Source of the DNA: Paenibacillus_E violae
GTDB lineage: Bacteria; Bacillota; Bacilli; Paenibacillales; NBRC-103111
DNA length: 64,000 nucleotides
Assembly: GCF_032461945.1 (NCBI RefSeq)
Contig: NZ_JAWCUD010000001.1
Span: 1,302,001-1,366,000, forward strand
Reading direction: 5' to 3'
Shown: positions 26,058 through 34,286 of the stretch, piece after piece
Position numbering within the stretch: the stretch's first letter is position 1
How the letters are laid out: every line of letters starts with the position of its first letter
Translations under genes and position numbers: made by a program
The notes under the pieces: model-generated
Told to the model about the DNA's origin: nothing
Database searches by the model: none
Seen by the model: the letters and a program-made list of their open reading frames with translations, nothing else

Positions 26058-27662
26058 ATGTGGAAGGTTGCAATCATTGATGATGATCGGCAGGTACTCA
26101 AAGGAATGAAACAAGTGATTCCCTGGGAAGAAATCGGAGCCGAGTTAGTAGGAGAGGGTCTGAATGGAGAGCGCGGATTAGAACTGATTCGGGAGAAAAA
26201 GCCTGATATCGTCATAACAGACATTTATATGCCTGTTATGGGTGGAATGAAAATGATAGAAACATTGCGCAATGAGAGTTTTGAAGGAAAAATTCTTATT
26301 CATAGCGGTTACGCCGATTTTGAAGTGGCTCGACAAGCGCTAAGACTTCAAGTTGAGGATTACTTATCAAAGCCAGTTTCTAGAAACACCATCACAGAAG
26401 TGCTGCTGCGAACCATTTCGTCCATCGAACTTGAAAATCAATCAAAGATTGAGCAGGAGAAACTACGAGACCAAATTGATGAATATGAACCGTTCGTGCG
26501 GAAAGAACAGTTAAAGACAGTCGTGACGGGGACAGCTAGCAATTGGAATGAAATGACGCTTTTATGCAACATGAGAGATGATCAGAGCCATATCGTCCTT
26601 GGATTAGAGATTCTAAGAACGTCGAGAATTTCCGATGTCCGGACGCAAGATCGATTGTTATTTCGTTTTGCCATCAAAAACATTATGAAAGAAATTCTCC
26701 AAGCCGAGAAGCGATCTTATGATTATGTTGAATTGCATGGTTATCATGCAGCATTAATTCTTCATTTTGAAAAAAACGCGGTGTATTCGGAGCATATCGA
26801 TCATATAAGAACTATTGCTAAGAAAATCATAGAATGTGTACAAGCCTATCTCGATATTACAATCCGGATTGGCATCGGCAGATTCACAGAGAATTGGTCC
26901 AATCTATCGGATTCACTGGAAGAGGCTTTTCAACCACTAGTCCCGGATGCCAGGATGCTTCAATCTACCGGTGTCTTTGAATATGTGAATACGGAGCGTT
27001 TCCCTGCCAGTCACAGCCAGACGACGGCCAAACCGATCAAGTTTTATCAACAAATCATTGAGGATATCAAAACAACGCAAGGCAAGAATGCCCAGAAGAT
27101 GATTGAAAGTTATATGGCTACCTTAAGGGTAAGCGCAACCCCTCCTCCATTCAGCTTACTTGGCGCGCAATTTTGGGCTATTTTCAGCTTCGCGCTAGCG
27201 GATGAGGATATCCGACTGACGGAGATCTTTCAGGATCACAGTATGGAAAGTGAGTTGAATAAAATATTTACGTTTGACCAGTATGAAACATGGCTGCTCA
27301 GTATTATTCAGCGAATCTGTACGAATCAGCCTTGGCAAGAAAGCTTCAAGCATAAGATGGCCATTGATTTTATCAAACAATATGTCCGTGAGAATTATGC
27401 CAACGATATCACGATTGCCGAACTTGCCGATAAAGTGTATATCTCTCGTAACTATTTAAGTCAAATCTTTAAGAACGCAACAGGAGAGACGATCAACAAC
27501 TATATTATCAGTGTGAAGATGGAAGAAGCTAAACGGCTTATTTTAGAAAGAAAATATAGAATCTATGAGGTCGCAAATAAAGTAGGCTACAATAATATCC
27601 CTTATTTTAGTACCACATTTAGAAAGCACTTTGGTATTACACCTGCGGAATTACTCACATAA
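26058..27662 (+). CDS. YesN-type response regulator (TCS 2)
   Basis: Regulator of 534 residues. The receiver lies at about 1-120 (IIDDDRQ acidic pair, phosphoacceptor Asp in IVITDIYMPVMGG, KP in LSKPVS). A middle region of about 300 residues follows, typical of long YesN proteins, and a C-terminal AraC HTH at about 430-534 (DITIAELADKVYISRNYLSQIF, ends GITPAELLT). ATG 26058 has AGGAGG eight bases upstream; the in-frame ATG 26028 would extend into the leader. Presumably controls importer A. Confidence 0.93.
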   Translation: MWKVAIIDDDRQVLKGMKQVIPWEEIGAELVGEGLNGERGLELIREKKPDIVITDIYMPVMGGMKMIETLRNESFEGKILIHSGYADFEVARQALRLQVEDYLSKPVSRNTITEVLLRTISSIELENQSKIEQEKLRDQIDEYEPFVRKEQLKTVVTGTASNWNEMTLLCNMRDDQSHIVLGLEILRTSRISDVRTQDRLLFRFAIKNIMKEILQAEKRSYDYVELHGYHAALILHFEKNAVYSEHIDHIRTIAKKIIECVQAYLDITIRIGIGRFTENWSNLSDSLEEAFQPLVPDARMLQSTGVFEYVNTERFPASHSQTTAKPIKFYQQIIEDIKTTQGKNAQKMIESYMATLRVSATPPPFSLLGAQFWAIFSFALADEDIRLTEIFQDHSMESELNKIFTFDQYETWLLSIIQRICTNQPWQESFKHKMAIDFIKQYVRENYANDITIAELADKVYISRNYLSQIFKNATGETINNYIISVKMEEAKRLILERKYRIYEVANKVGYNNIPYFSTTFRKHFGITPAELLT

Positions 27663-27676
27663 GGGCGGAATGGCGA

Positions 27677-29464
27677 ATGAAGAAGATGTTTAAAAGATAC
27701 CGGATCGATTATTTGCTTTTTGGAGGCTTAACAAGTTTTGTCCTCATCTTGCTCACGATTGTCATTTTACTAACTTATACACTTTCAACAAAAGAATTGG
27801 TGAGGGTAACGACCTATTATCAAAAAGAAAATTTGAATGAATTGTATAACAAAATTGAAATTCAAATGCGCGCAATTGAGCAAATTTCTTTGGCGGCGAC
27901 CAGGAATATTGTGACAACGGAATATCCGGACATCACCACGGATTCATACGTCAATTATCAGAAACGTGAAGAGCTAGAAACATTTTTGAGCAACATCGCG
28001 TATTCTACACCAATTATTCAGTCCATTGAATTATATACGGGGAATGCATTTCCATCGAAATCACAAAGTCTTGTTTCATTTATTGACTTGAATCAAGCCA
28101 AAGACCAAAGCTGGTATGAAGCTGTTGAGAATGCAGACTTCGCATGGATTGGCCAACATACCATTGCTTCCAATCAAGGCCGAATAGAAGTCATCAGCTT
28201 CGCCCGCAAAATATATTCAAATAGCGGCAAATACCAAGGGTTCATGATGCTGAACTTGAAAGCGTCATCAATTCAAAATCAGATCAGTGGTGAAATCCCG
28301 ACTTCCAACCGGATATTGCTTGATTCAGGGGGCAGAGTAATAACTTACATCGGTGATCCCTCCTTACCGACGAAGATTAAGTCCTATTTGTTGGACATGA
28401 ATAACGAAAGCGGTTATATGAAAGTCGGGCTTCCCGGAAATAACGACTCGGCTAGCTCCCCAAAGAATAATACCTTAATGGTATGGGCCATGCATTATAA
28501 TTCCAGTTGTATGCTCGTTCAGCTCACACCTTTGAATCAAATCACAAAAGGCAGTGTTCACATCTCCGCTGTTTTATCTCTTGTGGGTGTTTCGGCGATT
28601 CTGATTGCCTTATTATTTACCTTATATTTTTCGAATCTATTCATTACACCTATACGTCAGCTGCTCCACGAAATGGGGAGATATACAGCTAACACAAATA
28701 AAGTGAATCTGCCGGAAGACTATCATAATGAATTCGGTGTGTTATTCTCCGGTTATCGCAAATTAATGGATCGAATTAAGTCGCTATATGTTTCTCTGGA
28801 GAATCAATATAAGGAGCAAAAGAAAGCAGAAATCAAAGCGCTTCAAGCGATGATAAACCCTCATTTTTTATATAACACATTAGATCAATTAAATTGGATG
28901 GCGCTGACTGCTGGACATGATAAATTAAGTCAAATACTTGAGCTGATGGGGAAAATGTTTAGAATCGGGTTGTCCAACGGCGAAAGCCTGATCACGATTC
29001 GCGAAGAATTTACACATGCGTTGTGTTATGTGCAAATCCAGCAGCTGCGCTGGGAGGAAGGGTTGACCGTATCCATTGATCTAGCAGAGCATTTACAAGA
29101 TTGGTACATCCCCAAAATGACGTTACAACCGTTCATAGAAAATGCGATTATGCACGGATTCAATGAGCGATTAACCGGAAATATTACCATTAGCGCCAAA
29201 GAAGACCAAGGGGACGTTATCATTCAAATCACGGATGACGGCGTCGGACTGAAAAAAAACTGGAATGCCCAGCGGGAAGGAAATACGGGCGGTTATGGGA
29301 TACGGAATGTAAAAGAGCGTTTCGAAGCTTTTTTTGGAACCCGTTATCGAGTCGATATTGTAAATAATTCGCAAGCCAGTGGAACGACGGTAACGATACA
29401 ATTTCCAATGCTAAAATACAAGCAAGAAGAGGTGAATGTCAGCCTCGGAGCAAGTATCCCATAA
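27677..29464 (+). CDS. YesM-type sensor histidine kinase (TCS 2)
   Basis: Kinase of 595 residues. A transmembrane helix lies near 13-36 and an extracellular sensor about 40-290. A second helix near 295-317 leads to a HAMP-like linker, the phosphoacceptor block MINPHFLYNTLD near 395 and a C-terminal ATPase domain (FIENAIMHGF, DDGVGL). It follows the regulator gene by 14 bp. The regulator-first order is shared with TCS 3 but not with TCS 1, 4 and 5. Confidence 0.93.
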   Translation: MKKMFKRYRIDYLLFGGLTSFVLILLTIVILLTYTLSTKELVRVTTYYQKENLNELYNKIEIQMRAIEQISLAATRNIVTTEYPDITTDSYVNYQKREELETFLSNIAYSTPIIQSIELYTGNAFPSKSQSLVSFIDLNQAKDQSWYEAVENADFAWIGQHTIASNQGRIEVISFARKIYSNSGKYQGFMMLNLKASSIQNQISGEIPTSNRILLDSGGRVITYIGDPSLPTKIKSYLLDMNNESGYMKVGLPGNNDSASSPKNNTLMVWAMHYNSSCMLVQLTPLNQITKGSVHISAVLSLVGVSAILIALLFTLYFSNLFITPIRQLLHEMGRYTANTNKVNLPEDYHNEFGVLFSGYRKLMDRIKSLYVSLENQYKEQKKAEIKALQAMINPHFLYNTLDQLNWMALTAGHDKLSQILELMGKMFRIGLSNGESLITIREEFTHALCYVQIQQLRWEEGLTVSIDLAEHLQDWYIPKMTLQPFIENAIMHGFNERLTGNITISAKEDQGDVIIQITDDGVGLKKNWNAQREGNTGGYGIRNVKERFEAFFGTRYRVDIVNNSQASGTTVTIQFPMLKYKQEEVNVSLGASIP

Positions 29465-29508
29465 TCAACTTGGGATTGGTGTAACCTACAGAGGAGAGGT
29501 GAAAGAAT

Positions 29509-30519
29509 ATGCGTGAACCTAAGCCTTATTGGCGCGATGTACCCCTTGAGTTGAGGAAGCAAGTGGAGGAGCGGATGGAAAGCTCGATTCGAACGGCAAC
29601 TCGTGTGTTCGGAGGATATGGACCGACGGCAACGTTTCGCATTTTTTTAGAAGATGGAAGAACGTTGTTTGCCAAGGGAGCAGGGCTGGGATCACTTGCA
29701 GAAAATTGGCGAGTGCTTCCGTTAGAAGAAGCCGTGTATCGTGAGGTTCAAGCGATTTCGCCGATTTCACCACGGTATTATGGGTCAGTCAGCACCCAAG
29801 GCTGGCATCTTTTATTATTGGAGGATTTAAAAAACTGCAAGAAAGTGCCTTCTTGGACTGAAGCATTAGCAATTCAGGCGATGCGTGATCTAGCCCACTT
29901 TCACGTGCAGGGAATCGCCGAGGCTGATAAGGTGGAAGCCATGTCTGCCCGAGGTGTAACGGAGAACTGGCTTTCCATCAAACAGAACAGCGAAGAGCGA
30001 CATTATTTTCTCGAGCTGTTTCACGAGAATAGAGATGAAGCGGAGGCTTGGCTGGATGCGGTGCTTGATGTTTTGATTCCTCTTGAAGCGGATCTTATGC
30101 GTCAAGACCAACCATGGGGTTTGATCCATAAAGACATACGCTCGGATAATCTTCGATTTAGAGACGGCAGATTAGTGTTGTTCGATTGGGCATTGGCTTG
30201 CAGAGGTCCCTTGCTATTCGATATTGGTTTTTTCTTTCCTAGCTTAGAAGGGGAAGGAGGGCCTACCGCAGAACGATTATTGCCCATTTTCAAAAAGGAA
30301 ATGGCTGCACACGGCATTGAATTCCCCGAATATGCCGAACGATCTGTTGCCGTTTGTGCGGCAGGATTCTTTGCTACAAGAGCAGGGAAACCGCCAATTC
30401 CTCAGCTCCCGCGGCTTCGATATATTCAGTGGCTACAGCTGGGACCTGCGCTGCGTTGGACATCGAATCTGCTAGGGCTGCCTCAACCGCCTCAATTATC
30501 GCCACTTAAAGAAGAGTAA
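29509..30519 (+). CDS. APH-like phosphotransferase (kinase fold)
   Basis: Soluble protein of 336 residues with the aminoglycoside-phosphotransferase/choline-kinase fold. The catalytic loop reads GLIHKDIRSDNLRF (Asp in HKD, Asn four residues on), and the metal-binding motif is LFDWALACRG. AGAGGAGAGG precedes the start, 44 bp after the TCS 2 kinase, so it is likely in the same transcript. It may phosphorylate a small hydroxylated molecule or sugar imported by this locus. Antibiotic resistance is possible, but nothing in the sequence favours it. Confidence 0.82.
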   Translation: MREPKPYWRDVPLELRKQVEERMESSIRTATRVFGGYGPTATFRIFLEDGRTLFAKGAGLGSLAENWRVLPLEEAVYREVQAISPISPRYYGSVSTQGWHLLLLEDLKNCKKVPSWTEALAIQAMRDLAHFHVQGIAEADKVEAMSARGVTENWLSIKQNSEERHYFLELFHENRDEAEAWLDAVLDVLIPLEADLMRQDQPWGLIHKDIRSDNLRFRDGRLVLFDWALACRGPLLFDIGFFFPSLEGEGGPTAERLLPIFKKEMAAHGIEFPEYAERSVAVCAAGFFATRAGKPPIPQLPRLRYIQWLQLGPALRWTSNLLGLPQPPQLSPLKEE

Positions 30520-30551
30520 TGTTAACCTATTCAATACGTTGGAGGAATGGT

Positions 30552-30899
30552 ATGAATCCTATTCAGAATAAAATCGGTGGCGTCTTTATCCCAGTCAGCA
30601 ATATCGAACAGGCTCGTGATTGGTATTGTGATATTCTAGGCTTACCGACGGATGGAGAAGTTTTGTTTGGGCATATTTATGTTTTGCCGATGGAAGGACC
30701 TAGTCTTGTGTTGGACAGCAAGATATATGCACCTGATCACGTTTATAAAGTGCCGGCTTTTCAATTCCGTACCGATGATATCGTTCAAGCTTTTGAATTT
30801 ATGAAAGCAAAAAATGTTCAATTATTAACTGAAATCGAGAGTGATCACTGGTTTAATTTTAAAGACCCTGATGGTAATGTTTTAATGATTTGTAAGTAG
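30552..30899 (+). CDS. VOC-family (glyoxalase/dioxygenase-fold) protein
   Basis: Protein of 115 residues with the single-domain VOC pattern: GGVFIPVSNIEQARDWYCDILG at the start and WFNFKDPDGNVLMIC at the end. ATG 30552 with TTGGAGG upstream is preferred over in-frame ATG 30519, which lies on the stop of the kinase gene. Enzymatic role unknown. Strong terminator follows. Confidence 0.85.
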   Translation: MNPIQNKIGGVFIPVSNIEQARDWYCDILGLPTDGEVLFGHIYVLPMEGPSLVLDSKIYAPDHVYKVPAFQFRTDDIVQAFEFMKAKNVQLLTEIESDHWFNFKDPDGNVLMICK

Positions 30900-30913
30900 T
30901 GCTTAAGTTAAAA

Positions 30914-30943
30914 CTCCCTAATCCGAGGATTAGGGGGTTTTTT
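30914..30943 (+). terminator. Terminator of the TCS 2/APH/VOC unit
   Basis: CCCTAATCC pairs with GGATTAGGG across a 2-nt gap, followed by GGTTTTTTATTTTT. Confidence 0.88.
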
Positions 30944-31059
30944 ATTTTTCTGTCAAATCTACAAAAAGACATGATCATTTCATAGAAAGTCATCATCAGT
31001 ATGTATGCCAATTGGGGTGAGAAAGTATTAAGCTATTCCTAAGAAAGGAGGCGGTTGAT

Positions 31060-31770
31060 ATGTTGGCAAGTCAGGTTTTTGCGGGAAGTGTGTTTATTGC
31101 AGGATTGCTTTCGTTTTTCTCACCATGTATTTTGCCGCTATTACCTGTCTTTATTGCCCAACTCAGCGGCGCAGCGCCAGGCAGTGATGCAAAAGCCGTA
31201 AAAATAGGTGCGGTTCAGCTTCGTCCTCATCTGATAGGGAACACGTTGTTCTTTATACTAGGCATTTCATTCGTATTCGTGTTACTTGGTTTTGGAGCAG
31301 GTGCTATCGGCAATGTCATTAACACCTCTTGGTTTATTGTCATTTGCGGAGCCATCGTCGTCTTATTCGGAATCTTTCAAACAGGTGTATTTCATGTGCT
31401 ATTTATGCAGCGAGAGAGAAGGTTGTCCATCGAAATGAATGGGAAAAAGGGTTTCACAGCGGCCTTTTTACTCGGCTTTACATTCAGCTTCGGTTGGTCG
31501 CCATGCATTGGCCCGATATTAGCGGCGGTGCTCAGCTTATCTGCAAGTGAAGGATCTTCCCTGCAAGGCGGCGGTTATATGCTAATTTACGCGCTAGGTT
31601 TGGCTATTCCTTTCCTTATTCTTTCCTTCTTTTCGGATTTGCTTGCAGGACGTTTAAGAGCGCTTAATCAACATTTGCCTAAAGTAAAAGTGATTTCCGG
31701 TATTCTGCTCATCGTGATGGGCGTTCTGCTTATGACGAATAATTTAAATGCAATTGTATCTTTATTCTAA
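31060..31770 (+). CDS. ccdA: CcdA-type thiol-disulfide membrane carrier
   Basis: Membrane protein of 236 residues with six hydrophobic segments. The two conserved redox cysteines are in FFSPCILPLLPVF (about residue 23) and GWSPCIGPIL (about 149). CcdA passes electrons from cytoplasmic thioredoxin across the membrane to extracytoplasmic thioredoxin-like proteins. AAAGGAGGCGG precedes the start. The next two genes encode exactly such partners: a TlpA-like lipoprotein and an MsrAB lipoprotein. Confidence 0.93.
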   Translation: MLASQVFAGSVFIAGLLSFFSPCILPLLPVFIAQLSGAAPGSDAKAVKIGAVQLRPHLIGNTLFFILGISFVFVLLGFGAGAIGNVINTSWFIVICGAIVVLFGIFQTGVFHVLFMQRERRLSIEMNGKKGFTAAFLLGFTFSFGWSPCIGPILAAVLSLSASEGSSLQGGGYMLIYALGLAIPFLILSFFSDLLAGRLRALNQHLPKVKVISGILLIVMGVLLMTNNLNAIVSLF

Positions 31771-31793
31771 TGATGGACAGGAGGAGTTTTATT

Positions 31794-32333
31794 ATGAAGA
31801 AAGTAAAATGGTTACTCGCCGGTGTGATTGTGCTCTCACTATTCGTACTTGCGGCATGCGGGGATAAAGGCGCCACAAAGGCTGCTCCATCCTCATACAA
31901 TTCAGGGCAGGCGGCCCCTATGTTTGAGCTCAAGGATCTGAAGGGAAATAAAGTGGAATTGGCTAGTTTTGCCGGAGAAAAAGTATATGTCAAGTACTGG
32001 GCCTCTTGGTGTTCAATCTGCTTGGCAGGACTTGATGAATTGAATGAATTGGCCGGTCAAGACAATGGATTTAAAGTGATTACAATTGTCAGCCCAAATT
32101 ATAAAGGGGAACAGTCGACCAAAGCATTTACGGAGTGGTTTAACGGTCTGCAAGATGAGCAAAAAAGCAACTTAACGGTGCTTCTCGATGAAGATGGTAA
32201 ATGGGCTCAAAAATTTGGAGTAAGAGGTTATCCATCTTCTTATTACATTGGTTCTGACGGTATTCTGGCAAAGTCAGTGCCAGGTCATAATTTTAATGAT
32301 GCGATTATTGATAATTTCAAGAAAATTTCTTAA
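31794..32333 (+). CDS. TlpA/ResA-like thioredoxin-fold lipoprotein
   Basis: Membrane-anchored extracytoplasmic protein of 179 residues with lipobox LAAC (Cys22). The redoxin domain spans about 38-179 with active site WCSIC (Cys73, Cys76) and the cis-Pro region RGYPSSYYIG. ATG 31794 has GGAGGAG upstream; an in-frame ATG at 31770 lies on the ccdA stop. It would take electrons from CcdA and reduce the MsrAB protein encoded next. Confidence 0.92.
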   Translation: MKKVKWLLAGVIVLSLFVLAACGDKGATKAAPSSYNSGQAAPMFELKDLKGNKVELASFAGEKVYVKYWASWCSICLAGLDELNELAGQDNGFKVITIVSPNYKGEQSTKAFTEWFNGLQDEQKSNLTVLLDEDGKWAQKFGVRGYPSSYYIGSDGILAKSVPGHNFNDAIIDNFKKIS

Positions 32334-32363
32334 TTTTCCATTTGTAGAATAGGAGGAAAAGAC

Positions 32364-33497
32364 ATGATGAAAAGATTTCTGTATGTAAGTTCTCTACTGT
32401 TGCTATTGTTTGTCACTGCTTGCGCCAATTCAATCGGTATCAGCGATTCTTCGAAAGCCGCGGGGGCATCATCGGCGACATTAGCGAAAAATGAACCTAC
32501 GACGACTAGATCCGCAAATCCTAATGATAAAATTGATTATTCCAATAGTAAGCTGCAAACCATTTATTTGGCAGGTGGCTGCTTCTGGGGAGTGGAAGCT
32601 TTCATTTCCCGAATTCCAGGCGTACAGGATGTAATTTCCGGTTATGCTAATGGCATAGGGGAAAATCCGACGTATAAGGACGTTGTTCGGGAAGACCGCA
32701 AATTTGCGGAGACGGTAGAGGTTAAATATGATCCGGCACGAATCGAATTGTCCGATCTGTTGACTCGTTTCTTTAAAATCATCAATCCGACAAGCGTGAA
32801 TAAGCAGGGAAATGATATAGGAATCAGCTATCGATCTGGGATTTATTATGTCAATGAGAGTGACGCTGCTGTGATCAACTCAGTAGTTGCTAAAGAGCAA
32901 ACGAAATATGATAAAAAGATCGTGACGGAAGTACTGCCTCTCACGAACTTTTATGTAGCTGAGGAAGAGCATCAGGATTATTTGGAGAAACACCCGGATG
33001 GTTACTGTCATGTTGATTTAACGATTCTGGATGAGCCAGTTAAAGTTGACCCTACAAAGTACTCCAGACCCAGCAATGAAGAGTTGAAAGCGAAATTGAC
33101 CGATCTTCAGTACAACGTAACGGTACTCGGAGGCGAGGAGAGAGCTTATTCCAATGAATATTGGGATACGTATGATCCAGGCATCTATGTCGATATCACC
33201 ACAGGCGAACCTCTATTCTCCAGTCGTGACAAATATGATTCCGGCTGTGGCTGGCCAAGTTTTACGAGACCGATTGATCCTGATGTGGTAACTTATGAGA
33301 AGGACACTAGGTACAATATGGTTCGTACGGCGGTCAAAAGCCGCGTAGGCGGCATTCATCTTGGTCATGTATTCGATGATGGGCCTGCCGAATCGACAGG
33401 GAAAAGATTCTGTATCGATAGCGCCTCCATCCGGTTTGTTCCACTGGACGACATGCAAAAGGAAGGCTACGGATATTTGCGTACAAGTGTTGAATAA
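32364..33497 (+). CDS. msrAB: Extracytoplasmic methionine sulfoxide reductase MsrA-MsrB fusion lipoprotein
   Basis: Lipoprotein of 377 residues with lipobox VTAC (Cys20). MsrA domain about 64-215, catalytic Cys73 in GGCFWGVEAF. MsrB domain about 225-370, with SGCGWPSF, HLGHVFDDGP and catalytic Cys350 in RFCIDSASIRF. The zinc-binding CxxC pairs of many MsrB proteins are absent (VDITTGEPLFSS at that place), so this is a zinc-free type. It repairs oxidised methionines in surface proteins, both S and R sulfoxides. AGGAGG precedes tandem ATGs 32364/32367. Confidence 0.95.
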   Translation: MMKRFLYVSSLLLLLFVTACANSIGISDSSKAAGASSATLAKNEPTTTRSANPNDKIDYSNSKLQTIYLAGGCFWGVEAFISRIPGVQDVISGYANGIGENPTYKDVVREDRKFAETVEVKYDPARIELSDLLTRFFKIINPTSVNKQGNDIGISYRSGIYYVNESDAAVINSVVAKEQTKYDKKIVTEVLPLTNFYVAEEEHQDYLEKHPDGYCHVDLTILDEPVKVDPTKYSRPSNEELKAKLTDLQYNVTVLGGEERAYSNEYWDTYDPGIYVDITTGEPLFSSRDKYDSGCGWPSFTRPIDPDVVTYEKDTRYNMVRTAVKSRVGGIHLGHVFDDGPAESTGKRFCIDSASIRFVPLDDMQKEGYGYLRTSVE

Positions 33498-33515
33498 ATC
33501 AGGAGGTAAAGCGCG

Positions 33516-34286
33516 ATGTACAAATTATTGCTTGTGGAGGACGAAGAGCTGATCAGGAATGGAATCAGACGGCTGGTTCCTTTTGAGAAATTTCAAATAA
33601 CTGAAATTATAGAGGCGGGAAACGGTGAGGAGGCGTATAAGCTATTCCTTGCTCATCGTCCCGATATCGTCCTGTTGGATATTAATATTCCGAAAATGAA
33701 CGGGCTTGATTTTGCCAGAAAAGCCAAAGATCTGAAGCAAAATGTCAAGATTGCGGTTATTACGGGATATGACTATTACGATTATGCGGTTACTTCTTTG
33801 AAAATTGGCATTGATGATTACGTGCTTAAGCCGGTATCTAAGGAAGACGTGTATGAGGTCCTTCAAAAGTTGGTGAGTAAGCTTCAAAGCGAGCAGCAGC
33901 AATCCGAACTGCAAAGCCTTGTAAGCGATTATAAAACGACGCTGCAAGCAAAAGATGAATCCGATAACAAAGCATCTATTGCCAAAATTATCGATGAGAA
34001 TATCGCTAATCCCGATTTCTCCTTAGCCATTCTGGCGGATCAGAAAGGGTTCAGCAGCGGGTACATGAGCGTTCTTTTCAAAAGATTATTTAACGTCTCC
34101 TTTCAGGATTACTTAATTGCTGTCCGGCTAGAACGTTCAAAGCTTCAGCTTCTGGTGTCGGATTTGAAAATATATGAAATCTCAACGGCGGTAGGATTTG
34201 ATAACCCGAATTACTTTAGCGCCGCGTTCAAAAAGAAATTCGGGGTCTCCCCACTGCAATACAGGGAAAGGATTAAATATTCGTGA
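33516..34286 (+). CDS. YesN-type response regulator (TCS 3)
   Basis: Regulator of 256 residues. Receiver about 1-120, with VEDEE, phosphoacceptor Asp in VLLDINIPKMNG and KP in VLKPVS. AraC HTH about 155-256 (FSLAILADQKGFSSGYMSVLF, ends GVSPLQYRERI). It starts 18 bp after msrAB behind CAGGAGG, so it is in the redox operon. It may regulate that operon or other surface genes. Confidence 0.93.
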   Translation: MYKLLLVEDEELIRNGIRRLVPFEKFQITEIIEAGNGEEAYKLFLAHRPDIVLLDINIPKMNGLDFARKAKDLKQNVKIAVITGYDYYDYAVTSLKIGIDDYVLKPVSKEDVYEVLQKLVSKLQSEQQQSELQSLVSDYKTTLQAKDESDNKASIAKIIDENIANPDFSLAILADQKGFSSGYMSVLFKRLFNVSFQDYLIAVRLERSKLQLLVSDLKIYEISTAVGFDNPNYFSAAFKKKFGVSPLQYRERIKYS

